Shown: positions 43,445-54,155, numbered from the stretch's first letter. The stretch is 64,000 nucleotides of DNA from Undaria pinnatifida (GCA_012845835.1 JABAKD010000001.1:16054226-16118225), one strand, 5' to 3'. Made by a program: numbers and translations. Notes: generated by a model from the letters alone, not told the origin.

Positions 43445-43680
43445 AGGTTTCCTCTTCCTGAACGGAGAGCACATCAACGTCCGGGCCAAGACGTAGAGAC
43501 CGACTGGATAGTCAGCAGCGGAAGTGGAGCTGATGAAGTCGATCAGTTTCGAGGGAAGGAACTTAACTATAGCACCAGGTATATACCTCTCCAAAGTCAA
43601 GGCGAAGGAAAGTCTTTAGCCCCAAGGGAAGGAAACGGACCGAGCACATATCATATGACGAGACCACCCGCCTCTAGACC
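43445..43680 (+). pseudogene. Family-2 copia hinge end resumed, copy B
   Basis: AGGTTTCCTCTTCCTGAACG continues the family-2 frame broken at 38560. The partner on the minus strand at 58640-58880 runs through the same point without interruption. Confidence 0.75.
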
Positions 43681-43744
43681 AACACCTGAATCGTGAAATT
43701 AGTTATATCCTCTTTACCGAATTTGTACAGGGTGCGCAGCGACG

Positions 43745-44150
43745 ATGGCTGTGAGATCGAAGATTTCGCTGAAACTCATATTTGCATGCTGTGTGATACT
43801 CTTCGATCGCTCGTATTACTGGGTGCATGTCCTCGTGAAGGACATAGGTCGGCAACTCCCCTTAGACCTGCAGCGTAGCTTTAACCAGGGTCAGCAGGGT
43901 GATGTTAATCAATCTGTGCACGGAGAAGAACAAAACTCGCTTTTGAGGAGACAAAATCTGACCGCCGTGGAATGTACTGGTGCAGTTTATTGTATGAATA
44001 GAGAGTACGTATGATCGGTGAGGGAAGGGCAGAGTATAAGGAGGAGGGGGGTGGAGAAGGGGGGGGAGGGAGGGGGGTTCCACCATTCTTCGGTCGCGTA
44101 AATGAGTGGGAACTTACTTTGCACGTGTGGTGTTAAGTCTAGGCTATGGT
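43745..44150 (+). repeat. Repeat D and G-rich satellite, copy B
   Basis: Direct counterpart of 5485-5905, same order and orientation, with small indels in the G tracts. Confidence 0.75.
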
Positions 44151-44324
44151 GGGGCCGGCGGGGAAGGGGGGAAGGGGAGGTAAATTGGAACTTGGAAGAC
44201 CATATAAATCAATTGGAGCTGCTGCATCGATGACTCGCGCGGACGTGTCAATACCCACGCGGGTCCATTTCCTGGAAATGCCGGGGAGACTTTTTTCAAG
44301 TTCGACATGGGGTTCCAAAGTCGC

Positions 44325-44465
44325 GAATGTTTATTATTGGTGGATATTGGGATTCGAACCCACGACCCACGAACAAAAAACACATGATTTGTCGATGACG
44401 CCATTTGTTAAAAGGAGGTAGAGGATAGGAGGAGTCCGTTGGACCACTTGGAAGTAGCCTGTTGC
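44325..44465 (-). mobile_element. tRNA-derived SINE head, copy B
   Basis: Minus-strand A-box TGGTCCAACGGAC and B-box GGGTTCGAATCCC lie further apart than in a tRNA because of an inserted TTTTTTGTTCGTGGGTCG stretch. Counterpart of 6095-6205. Confidence 0.6.
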
Positions 44466-44655
44466 CTACCCAAACTGAGCCTTATAACAATATTTACGTA
44501 TCATCAGGGCATCTACAGCAGTAAACTGGTGCATTTCGCAGCCGTCAGATTTTTGTCTCCCAAGAACGCTTTTTTTTCGTTTCAGTGCACAGATTAATTA
44601 CAATCACCCTGTTGATTCTGGCACAAGCTACACGGTAGGTGTAGGTCTAAGGGGA

Positions 44656-45012
44656 GACGCGTGCTACACGATAGAGGTGCACCTCTTTTTTTCTGGGGTT
44701 CCTCGATTTGGGAGCTCAAGACCTCTCCCAAAAATTGATCTATTAATAGCGATAAATGAAACTGCTGAAACCCCGGGTAAAAATCTTACGGGCTCTTAAT
44801 TAAGTATAATACAACGAGAATCATGAACAAAAATAACGGCGTATCTCCGACGACTTCGGGTTAATCCCCTTTAGGGCCCCCGAACCCCTCCCTATACTAA
44901 ATCCAAGTAATTTTGTCACCAAAAACGGGGTTTCAGTTGCAAAGGGGTTATGTCCCCCCCGTCTTCCAGACACCATTTCAGACGCAAAGTGCTACCTCGA
45001 TATCGTAGCATG
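44656..45012. mobile_element. MITE family M, uninterrupted copy
   Basis: Ends GCGTGCTACACGATAGAGG and, at the right, CTCGATATCGTAGCATGC. This is the empty-site partner of the interrupted copy at 6412-8190. Confidence 0.75.
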
Positions 45013-45249
45013 CATCGAAAGTCGCCGACAATGTTCCCTAATGAGGGCACACACCGAGCAATACGCGCGATCGGCGATCGGAGTATCACACACAGCTCGC
45101 AACGGTGATTCTTGACAAAATCTTCGATCCCACAGCTGTTGTACCATTCGAGACTCAAGAACGGTCAGATCGTCATACCCCGAGCACTCCTATACTAATA
45201 GAACCCTCGTACCTGGTATATGTTTTCCGCTTATAAGAGCAACTGCTAA

Positions 45250-45545
45250 TACTGCTGTTGTGTGGAGTCGATGCTTTCAGGCGCAAGTAGTGAGACTTAC
45301 TACAATAGGTATACTACAATAGGTATGTACCAGTGTGTGGACCTGGCACATAGTAAGTAGGCTGACTCCCTATTTCATTGTTTTATATTCTTCTGGCGGA
45401 GGCACGAATTGCGTTCCAGCTGTATGATATGCGTAGGTTTGGGTTTGGTTTTGTTTGTGTTGTTTCCCTTGGGTATTCCTCCACTCCAGAGTGACTGGAG
45501 CCTGTCCTGTGACCACGGACGTGATAACCACAGCAACATAGCACC
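45250..45545 (+). mobile_element. CAA-family retroposon body, copy B
   Basis: Matches 8465-8720 and 16240-16480: CAGAGTGACTGGAGCCTGTC and GTGACCACGGACGTGAT. No CAA tail. Confidence 0.5.
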
Positions 45546-45704
45546 GCACCTGTTTCGGTCTGTGTCACAGGTTGCTCTTAAAGTGGGGTCACTCGCTGAC
45601 GCTACTGCTGTTCCGCATGCCGCCATACGTCCGCACGCGTATACCGTATACGGAAAAATATAATACGCATAAACCTCACCAAGGCTGAGTTTCGGATATA
45701 ATTA

Positions 45705-47620
45705 CAAGAATAATAATGCACTCCATCTGTGAGATCGAAGATTTTGTCGAAACTCATCTTTCATTGCAAGCTGTGTGTGATACTCCGATCGCGCGTAGTA
45801 CGGGTTGTGTGTCCTCATTAAGGATATAGGTCGGCGACTCCCCTTCCTTGCAACTACAGCAGTGTAGCTATCAGGGTCAACAGGGTGATGTTAGTTAGTC
45901 TGTGCGCGGAAACTATAAAACCCGTGTCTGAGGGGGACAAAATCTGACAGCTAGCTGTAGAAGGAAATGCATCACTTTATCAAGTGAATCCTGTAAGTCG
46001 AATAACCGGTGAAGGGAGGGCGGAGTTTTGAGGACGTGGGGGCCTGGTTTTGATCAAAAGGGAGCGCGCGGGAGGGGGGGGGGAGGGGAGGGGGAGTTTT
46101 AAATGACGTGGGGGCCTGGTTTTGATCGAAAGGGAGCGGGGGTGAATGGGGGTGGGGGGGGGGGGGGCAGCTCAATTTGTGCGTGGAAACTTCAAATCCG
46201 TCAAGGAGATAAATCCGACGGTTTTGGAAAGAATTCACCAGTTTATCCTGGGGACGCGGGGGCGGGGGCGGGACGGGCGGGGCAGCCCAATCTGTGCGTG
46301 GAAACGATACATCCTATAAGAGGATAAATGTGACTGTTTTGGAAAGAATGCACCAGTTTATCATGTATATCCTGTAAGTCGTACAACCAGTGAGTAGAGG
46401 AAGGAGTGTTCGACGGGGGGGGGGGGGGGGGGGGTGAAAGGGCTTTAGGTCGCATTGATATAGGGGTTTGCTATACGCGTGGTGCTAAGTCTAGGCGATG
46501 GTGCGTGTGGTGGGGGAAAAGGGGGCGTTGGCGACGGGGGGGGGGGGTGTGGGAATTGCAGCAGCCGCAAGGATGGCTCTAGAAAGATAATGAGGTGATA
46601 TCCAGTGCGTGGAAGTGTTTATTACTCTGGCGGATTTCGATATTAGGTGGGGCGTTTGAGCAAGAGAGAACGGGGGGGGGGGAAAGAGGAAGGGTGGTTC
46701 AAGAGGTCCTAGGAGTAGGTCACACAATACTAAAATACACTCCAGCTGTGTGGGAGAAGGTGTGTTCTATTCTTAATCCAGTCAATAGTAGAATGGCCCC
46801 TGGGATCATTAGTTTGCTGTAAAGTCAGCCTGTCTTTTTATTAAATTGCCCTGAGTTTCTGAGTATTATAAAAATATACAAATACACTCCAGCTGTGAAG
46901 TCGGATATTTTGTCGAAACTCACCTTTGTAAGCTGTGTGTGATACTCCGATCGCGCGTATTACGAGTTGTGTGTCCTCATCAAGGATATAGGTCGGCGAC
47001 TCCCCTTACAACTACAGTGCAGCTAGCAAGGTCAACAGGGTGATGTTAGTCAGTCTGTGCGCGGAAACTATAAAACCCGTTTCTGAGGGGGACAAAATCT
47101 GACAGCTGTGGAAGGAAATGCATCAGTTTATCAAGTGAATCCTGTATGTCGAATAACCGGTGAGGGGAGGGCGGAGTTTTCAAGGACGTTGGGGGGGGGG
47201 GGGGGGGGGTGCGGGGTGAATTGCAGCAGCGGCATGGATGGCTCTAGAAATATAATGAGGTAATACCAAGTGCGTGGAAGTGATTATTACTCTGGCAGAT
47301 TTCGGTGTTAGGTGGGGCGTTTGAGCAAGAGGGAGCAGGAAAAAAAAAAGAGTGGGCGGGTGCGGGGGGGGGTGTTCAAGAGGTTTTGGATCACATATAA
47401 TATAAAATACTCCAGCTGTGAGATCGAAGATTTGGTCGCAACTCATCTTTGCAAGCTTGTGTGTGATACTCCGATCGCGCGTAGTACGCACATATGTAGG
47501 GGCTTGCTATACGCGTGGTGCTAGGTCTAGGCGATCGTGCGGGTGGTGGGGAAGGAGGGGGCGTTGGTGGGGGGGATGAATGAAAGCTACGTCATTGATG
47601 GCTAGAAAGATAATGACGTG
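45705..47620 (+). repeat. Expanded repeat-D/G-rich satellite array
   Basis: At least three iterations of the unit are present: repeat D starts at 45715, 46735/46880 and 47405, each followed by G tracts, GGTCGCAT, GTGCGTGTGGTGGGG-like and GCGGATTTCGATATTAGGTG blocks. In copy A the flanking sequence (8880-9010) is continuous, so the array grew here after the duplication. A short island of A-like sequence (46750-46865) separates two array blocks. Confidence 0.75.
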
Positions 47621-47996
47621 ATATATACAGCAGTAGGTGTCCTGTACGGTATTCTGTAGGCGGCCGATTTTAAAGGACCCTGTGACAAAGAAAACCGCTA
47701 CATATGGGACCTTCATTTTTTCCAAACCACATACTGTCCCACTGTGTGGGACCTCGCCCCTGATAAGGGACCCAAATCTCTTTGAGGACTCTATCTCCCT
47801 CTGAAGGGGCCACCACACACTAATGTATATCCCACCCTGAACAAACGCCACACAGATCACTATAAACCGAGTATTGGGCTATCTACGGGTCACACCCTTA
47901 TTAAAGGTCGTCGGTATATAGGGGACGCTGCAGCCCCTCAGACGCACTGTGATCCCATGAAAGAGGCTACCTACTGGTAGTACTGCCCTTGCTTAC

Positions 47997-48623
47997 CTGT
48001 ATGATCTTCATCTCCCCTCCCTCAGGCAGGGCAACCGAAGGCAACCCAAACTGAAAGTATGTCAGCCAGTCTACCACCGCACACCGTCGAAACTCCTGCA
48101 AATCCTTACGCGGCTTCGACCAATCCATTTCATCGGCGGTCGCCGTGCGATGGCAATACAGCGTCGTCCCATTCCCTCGATCCCATTGCTTCTTGCTCCA
48201 TTCTGGTGTCACCCAATCGCACCCCATTTCCCTTGCAAAAATCCACGCGGCGAAATGCCGAATTGTCGTGCTGCCGGCACCGTCAAACTTGGATCCCGAG
48301 GCAACCAAGCACGGCGACCCCGCGCGTCTCAGCTCCGAGGCCGTCTCCCTCCAAGCGTCTACAAGAGGATATCGTAGGTGCAGTCCATTAGAGATGGTGC
48401 TGGAAAATCGCTGCCAGACATCGAGGCAGTTGTCGAACGTCCACGGCGGTGATGACGAGCCAGCAGGGTAGTGTCTCGCTGAAAAATCCGCGCACAACTC
48501 CTCAGGCTGGAGCTGTTGAAGTTGTTCATAGCCAAACGAGGGACGGCATCGAAAAAGGAGAAAAAGCAGGCCAAGGGGAAGCACTAACGGCAGCGGTGCT
48601 GCGGACCTGATTAAGCGCCTCAT
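47997..48623 (-). CDS. Exon 1 of a fucosyltransferase-like membrane protein, copy B
   Basis: Minus strand, 209 codons, phase 0, ending MKIIQ at the same donor CAG/GTAAGC (47997/47996) as copy A. The start chosen is the Met of RRLIRSAAP, followed by a hydrophobic anchor of about 20 residues. The frame keeps DGAGSTTIRHFAAWIFAREM, YCHRTATADEMD and VVDWLTYFQFG. Differences from copy A are substitutions and codon-sized indels, with no stops, which suggests either constraint or youth. No downstream exon is seen between here and the satellite array. Confidence 0.6.
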
Positions 48624-49414
48624 GGGGAGCGGGGGGGGGGGGGTTGGCGCTATATGCGAGCGAGCACCAGGGCCCATGGAGTACGTCAAGTTTATAAACA
48701 AACGCCGGTGTAGCGCTCGCGATTGAAAAAGTACGATTCGAGTATAACAGCATCACACGCAGCTTGTTTCATACATACATACGAAGTACATTACATACCA
48801 AGATATGAGTGCTGACGACACATCCACGACCTCACAGCTGAGATTTGGCAATGTTTTCCATATCGGTGCTTATTATGAGAAAAAATGAACGCATGCTCAA
48901 CTCGGGACACCCGACAGAGTCGATCGTTCCACGAACTTCTCTGCTTTCATCTATTATACCAGTATTTTGGGAATTTTGGTGCTAGTATGGACACCCATTC
49001 ACGGTCGTCAGAAACCCAGTCACGGTCGTCAGAAACACAGTTAGTGCGCTGGTGACAGACCACATGCGGCAATGCTCCGAGCCCTACAGACCTTATACGT
49101 AGCGCAGTACACACAGCAGTAGGGTCATTTGAAACTGACAGTCAGTATGGTTGTTTTTTGCCAGCGCATTCAAACTTTTTTCTTCTTCTCTTTTTTTTCT
49201 CCATCCCATTTACTTCATCCTAGTACTACTCTCGCGCTCCCTCCCAGTATAGTAGTAGCGCATATCGGGGGGTCACATTGCGAGCCCTCCCCCCCCTTGC
49301 CAATTACGTTGCGTGCTTTCATTTTCATCTCGACGAGAAGAATCCAGCATTTTCTTCCTTATCGTCGACCCGCGTCGAATTGTCTTGTACCTACCCACCT
49401 GCTGGGCACTCTCT

Positions 49415-49522
49415 TCACCAGTAGTTTTTATTTTTTGCATTTTTGCAAATAATATAGTCAAATCTCACCACGGTGGGAATCGAACTCAAGGACCGACGCT
49501 AGTAGGATATTCGAGCGTAACC
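49415..49522 (-). mobile_element. tRNA-derived SINE, second type, copy B
   Basis: Same order as 12130-12267: B-box-like GAGTTCGATTCCC, then GTGAGATTTGACTATATTAT and TTTGCAAAAATG on the minus strand. Confidence 0.55.
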
Positions 49523-49524
49523 AC

Positions 49525-50121
49525 GACGCGTGCCACGAAAGATAGATAGATACAGAGGCATCCCAACCGCTGTAGTTTGTAGCCGCGAGTTGGTTAGTTG
49601 TGGGGACGGGTGAACTCTATGCTGTAGTTGAGTGGATACCCGCGGCCATGTGAGTTCAGTTTGCACATTTGACCTTTTCACTTGTGCGCCTTTTTCCGAA
49701 TCGTGCGTTTTTAGGCGGGAAAGCGTAGTATTTCCCTGACGAATTTTGATTTCACTTGGTTTTTCGGATCTTCCTAGGGCTCCAGCACCTTTGTGTGACC
49801 ACGGACTCTAGATTTTTGACAAGAGTTAATGTGAGAAAACAACAACAACAACAACAACAACAACAGATACAGGTGCACCCCTTTTTTTCTGATAGCTCCA
49901 CAATTCGGGAGCTTAAGATTCCTCCCAAATACTGGCTTTTGGACGAAAATATAACCGCTACCGGATACACAATCCCACCATGGCCTAGGTACACAACGAG
50001 AATCACGAAAAAACAATTAGACCATATTAGCCTATTATTTCCGGCAAGTTTGGGTTTAAGGAGCGCCACCCTTGAGAAAACAAAATGGTCAAAAAAAGGC
50101 AAACCTCTATCGTAGCACGCG
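49525..50121. mobile_element. MITE family M split by a CAA-tailed retroposon
   Basis: The left end GCGTGCCACGAAAGATAGAT and right end CTCTATCGTAGCACGC match the copy-A MITE at 12268-12914. The retroposon at 49556-49864 interrupts the left end. Confidence 0.7.
49556..49864 (+). mobile_element. CAA-tailed retroposon, full insertion with 8 bp target duplication
   Basis: The insert is 309 bp, flanked by AGATACAG at 49548-49555 and 49865-49872. Copy A has AGATACAG once (about 12287) and no insert. The 5' part includes an A-box-like TAGTTGAGTGG, and the 3' part includes TGTGTGACCACGGAC and GAGTTAATGTGAG before at least eight CAA units. It encodes nothing, so it is a SINE-like unit mobilised in trans. 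Confidence 0.8.
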
Positions 50122-50647
50122 TCCCACTAGACAACTGGGGCGACTGGCTCAGGGCGGTTCAAAACTCGCTTCGCTGTATTTGCGATGTTTATCCTGTTTA
50201 TCTCGCTGCCTCGTACTTTGTGGCCTCAGAGCTCATACCTGTGGCAGGCTTACCGCACGGGCATCGGCCCGGGCACTGCTGCTGCTGCTGCTGTGTGCGG
50301 TTCTGCTGGACATAGATGATGGGTGAAAATATCAGTTTATACTGGAGAGAATACACACCTTTGTTAATTTGTACGAGTGGTGAATAAACTTTACTGCAAA
50401 TCGTGAGGGATTGGCGTGTGTTCGTTTCTCTTCTTCCACGAATTCACAAACACGGAGCCTTAAAGCTTTGCAAAAGATTCGACCTCTTGTAGTTACCAGG
50501 TGCCAGATAGTACTACTACTTACTAACTGCTGTTTCGCGCATTGAATGAAACTCGCTCAAAACTGGGTCTCTGACAATATTAGCGCACCCAAGACACAAC
50601 AACAATGAATGGTACGGTCTATTGCGTCGACAATATTAATAGACGAA

Positions 50648-50775
50648 CGGGGTAATCTATCGGTACAGGAATTCATTACTAGCGACCATGAATTGTGGAA
50701 GGTGTCTATCGATAAACATTGTCAGCGACAAAAAAGATTGTAGAAGCTGTCTATCGATAGATATCGTCGTCCACA
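50648..50775 (+). repeat. TATCGATA tandem repeat, copy B
   Basis: Counterpart of 13618-13735, with TATCGATAAACATTGTCAGC and TATCGATAGATATCG units about 45 bp apart. Confidence 0.7.
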
Positions 50776-50804
50776 GCAGTATATTATTAAAAAAAAAAGC
50801 ACTC

Positions 50805-51735
50805 CATTGGACCAGCTGCGAGATCGAACATTCCGTCGGAACTCATGTTTGCAAGCCGTTGTGTGTGATACTCCGATCGCGCGTATTACAAGTTGTGTGT
50901 CCTCATTAAGGATATAGGTCGGCGAGTCCCCTTGGAACTACAGTGTAGCTTGTACCAGGGTCAACAGGGCGATGTTAATCAGTCTGCGCGCGGCAAACGT
51001 AAACCCGTTTTTGAGGGGGACAAAACCTGACAGCTGTAGAAGGAAATGCATCAGTTTATCAAGTGTATACTGTAAGTCGTACAACCGGTGGGGGGAGGGC
51101 GGGGGCGTGGGGGCCTGGGTTTGAACAACAAGAGGGAGCGGGGGGCGGGGGCGGGGGGGGGGTTGTCTGTGCGCGGAAACTACAAATCCTTCAAGGGGGT
51201 ACATCTGACGGTTTCGAAAGGAATGCACCATCAGTTAATCATTCATGCACATATATATTATCCTGTAAGTCGTGCAACCGGTGAGGAGAGGGCGGAGTGT
51301 TCGAAAGGGGGGGAGGGGAGAGGGGAATTTCCAACATCTTTAGGTCGCATACATGTATATATCTGTTATGAGCTTGCTAGACGCGTGGTGCTAGGCGATG
51401 GTACGAGTCGTGGGGAAGGAGGGGGCGTTGGCGGCGGGGGTATGGGTTGGAGCTACGGCATGGATGGCTAGAAAGATAGTGAGGTGATATCTGTCTGGTT
51501 GTAGTGTTTATTGCTCTGGCAGGTTTTGGTTTGGGTGGGGCGGCTGGAGATAACAAATCGAGGGAGGGGGGGCAATGGGGGGGGGGGGGGGGGGGTCAAA
51601 CCCCTTTAGGTCGCATGAATGTATACCTGGAAGGAACTTTACTGTACGTGCTGGGTCTAGGCAATGGTGCAAGTGGTGGGGAAGGAGCTGGCGGGGAGGG
51701 GGTGGGGTTTGGGGGGGGGGGGCTCGTTCTACGAT
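50805..51735 (+). repeat. Repeat D plus G-rich satellite, copy B right end
   Basis: Counterpart of 13940-14720, followed by a second run of GGTCGCAT-led units (51340, 51607) and very long G tracts at 51579-51595 and 51711-51722. Confidence 0.7.
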
Positions 51736-51992
51736 AGAGGTGCACCAATTTTTTTCTGAGGTTCCTCAGTTTGGGAGCTTAATACCTCTCCCAGAAACTG
51801 ATTGATTGGGAGAAAAAAATTGACTGCTACCGGCCGGATGAAAAATCTCATATATATATGGCCTAGGTAAACAACGAGAATCACGCAAAAAAAAAGTCTC
51901 TATTTCCGACGATTTTGGGTTGATGAGGTCTATAACGCCGTCATGCACAAACACAAATTACCAAAACGTGCTACTTCTATATCGTAGCACGC
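51722..51992. mobile_element. MITE family M copy
   Basis: Left CTACGATAGAGGTGCACC, interior AGGTTCCTCAGTTTGGGAGC, right CTATATCGTAGCACGC. Close to typical family length. Confidence 0.75.
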
Positions 51993-52059
51993 TTCAGGGG
52001 TGGAAATCAATGAATTGGAGCTACGGCACGGCTGGTTGGATAGGTAATGAGGTGATACC

Positions 52060-52190
52060 ACCTCCTCCTCCTGCCTGGTAGTGTTTAGTTTTCTGGCAGA
52101 TTTTATTTGAGGTGGGGCGGCGGGGGAGGGGGGGGGTGGGGGCTGTTTTTTGCGTGTGTCAGGGCGGGGGGGGGGGGGGGGGGGCAACGA
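52060..52190. repeat. G-rich satellite fragment
   Basis: GGTGGGGCGG-type block with G runs at 52166-52184, following TTTCTGGCAGATTTTATTTG seen in other satellite units. Confidence 0.65.
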
Positions 52191-52259
52191 TCTTTTAGGA
52201 ATATTATCCCGTATATTTCAATAACCAGGCCTGGCTACTTATATGAAAGACCTTTGTTT

Positions 52260-52366
52260 GTTTTTTTTGTGTTTTTTCTGGGGGTGTTTCTCAGCTCCAG
52301 AGTGACTGGCTTGTCCATTGAACACGGACTTGATTGTGCGAGTTAATGTGAGAACAACAACACCAT
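52260..52366 (+). mobile_element. CAA-family retroposon 3' end
   Basis: Carries CTCCAGAGTGACTGG, AACACGGACTTGATTGTGCG and GTTAATGTGAGAACAACAAC. Short tail. Confidence 0.6.
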
Positions 52367-52895
52367 GGATACAAGACATCAATTTGGAACAATCATGTAG
52401 AACTGTGGTATACAATGTGTTGTTTTAACTTCGTGGTGTGTTTTTTTACATGGATAGATCGCAAGACAGAACATTCCACTACAACAATCGATAGGTAAGT
52501 GTAATCATTTAGTTACCATGATTTTTTACCGTGCCGATGTGGGGCTGAGGTCGCCAATTATAAGACAGACATACTATACATAATATTGCAAATGCATCAA
52601 GCGAGGTGATGTGGCCATCATGCAATGCCACCACCGCACCATTGAACACGACGACGAGGAGAAGTGCAAATCGTCACTGTTTTGAAAGACACGCTTGATG
52701 TGCCCGCGCGCTCAATTACGTTGCCTCTTTGGGCATAATACGCTACTTCCTTTTGCAGAGGTGGGAGGCGATCATGAATGCAGACGGTGGGCACGAAATA
52801 CCCTACGTAATAGGTTGGTAGTGTGGTCTACCGCAATTTTAACAAATCAGGCTGTGCTTCCTTTTCACATTAAATTATTATTAAAATTGTGGCAG
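52367..52895. other. No gene seen
   Basis: AT-rich stretch with only short frames. Confidence 0.4.
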
Positions 52896-52964
52896 GTGCC
52901 TATCGATAGATACTGTCGTAGGCAATAAAAATAGACGGTCGGAGAGTCGGTCTACTCGTAGCCC

Positions 52965-53190
52965 CCCAACTTTTCTTTCACGAAATCACCCGTTTTGAAA
53001 CCAGCTCCCGGTCGTACCTCCTGGAATGCGGTGTCCCTCGACACCCCGACGTCATGGATTGATAGGCCTTTGCATATGAGAATATATGCGGATGCTTTGT
53101 TTTCAGCTGTATCCTTCCTTGTGTCGAGCAGTAATGAAACGTTGGTTAAAGAAAATGGCTGGTTTCTGGGGGGGCTGTTATTATTGTAGA
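52965..53190 (-). repeat. GAGFKT-type dispersed exon-like repeat, copy 3
   Basis: On the minus strand ASAYILICKGLSIHDVGVSR is followed by RPGAGFKTGDFVKE. The adjoining 53110-53190 matches one unit of the 31846-32093 tandem, so both blocks travelled together. Confidence 0.55.
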
Positions 53191-53199
53191 ATCACTCCG

Positions 53200-53425
53200 G
53201 AGGTGTCTATCGATAGACACTGTTGTCGACAAAAGACCGGGAAGGTGTCTATCGACATATAGTAGTGTCGACTTCGGAGGGTGCCCATCGATAGATGTTG
53301 TGGGCGACATTATTAGATGTCAACCGTGTCCATCAAAGGTCATCGCCGCCCGCAATAAGGCTGCAGCATGCCTATCGATGGCCGTTGTCGGCCGTGCAAG
53401 ATGGATTTTGCAAGCTGTCCATCGA
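53200..53425 (+). repeat. TATCGATA tandem repeat, longest array
   Basis: Six degenerate units at about 53209, 53253, 53290, 53333, 53373 and 53421 share (T/C)ATCGATAG followed by TTGT-G-CGAC. Confidence 0.65.
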
Positions 53426-53824
53426 CAACCATTTCACTGTTGTGTGCGGTGGTGCACTTCGTGTTTTGGGGGAAAAGCAACAATGATGGTGCATTGTTGA
53501 AACAATAGTTTCATATAGAATAGACGGCGGTGCTCTGTTGGGCGATGAAGAACAACAATCAATGCAGAAGGGCAGAGCTCTTCCGACTGGGAGGAGGGTG
53601 CTTCTGCAAGTAGTACCGCTTCCAAGACATTCGTTGTAGACGCGAGTATGGGCTGCTGCCTAGCGTCCATGGGTTTCAACCGAGAAACAGTACAATCTCC
53701 GGCGGAAACACCCTGGGGCCAACCATCCACTCTGTCTGGGTGGCCGCAAAGTCTGTTGTGGGTGGCGATGGGTATTGCTCGACACGTATTACTAGACACC
53801 ATTATTAGGTACCAGGTATATATA

Positions 53825-53859
<35 letters not shown>

Positions 53860-54155
53860 ACACTTTTACTTTCCAGCTTCTGGACAAGCCGTGGTCACAG
53901 GTGTCATCCCTTCTCCTCCCCGGTTCTTGCCTTCAATTTTTATCGCGCATAGGGTTCAGCAATCCCACTGCTCGTCGATTGTTCATCGAGTGTTGCTAAC
54001 TCACGCTCTCGCGCTTTCCGCAAGTCAACTTGTCCACAAGAAAAAGTCCCAACGAATTTATACGAGTATGCACTCGGCGGGGCTCGAACTCACGAAACTG
54101 ACCTATACCAGGCTCGAGGATAACCTGATACGCCACCGGGGCGACCGGTATCATA
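53825..54155 (-). mobile_element. Full-length tRNA-derived SINE with poly(A) tail
   Basis: Read on the minus strand: tRNA-like head 54155-54060 (CGCCCCGGTGGCGTATCAGG, then a B-box-like GTGAGTTCGAGCCCC), body 54005-53860 shared with 30195-30365, then an A run of about 30 bases at 53858-53825. Head stems are imperfect, so it is not a working tRNA. No clear target duplication. Confidence 0.7.

Larger units (their letters stand above)
35690..51740. repeat. Segmental duplication, copy B
   Basis: This is the same ordered set of blocks as 1-14720, same orientation. Copy B keeps the full nested family-1 copia element and the family-2 hinge that A has lost. It has gained satellite arrays at 45705-46745 and 46866-47620 inside sequence that is continuous in A, and a retroposon at 49556-49864. 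Confidence 0.85.
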
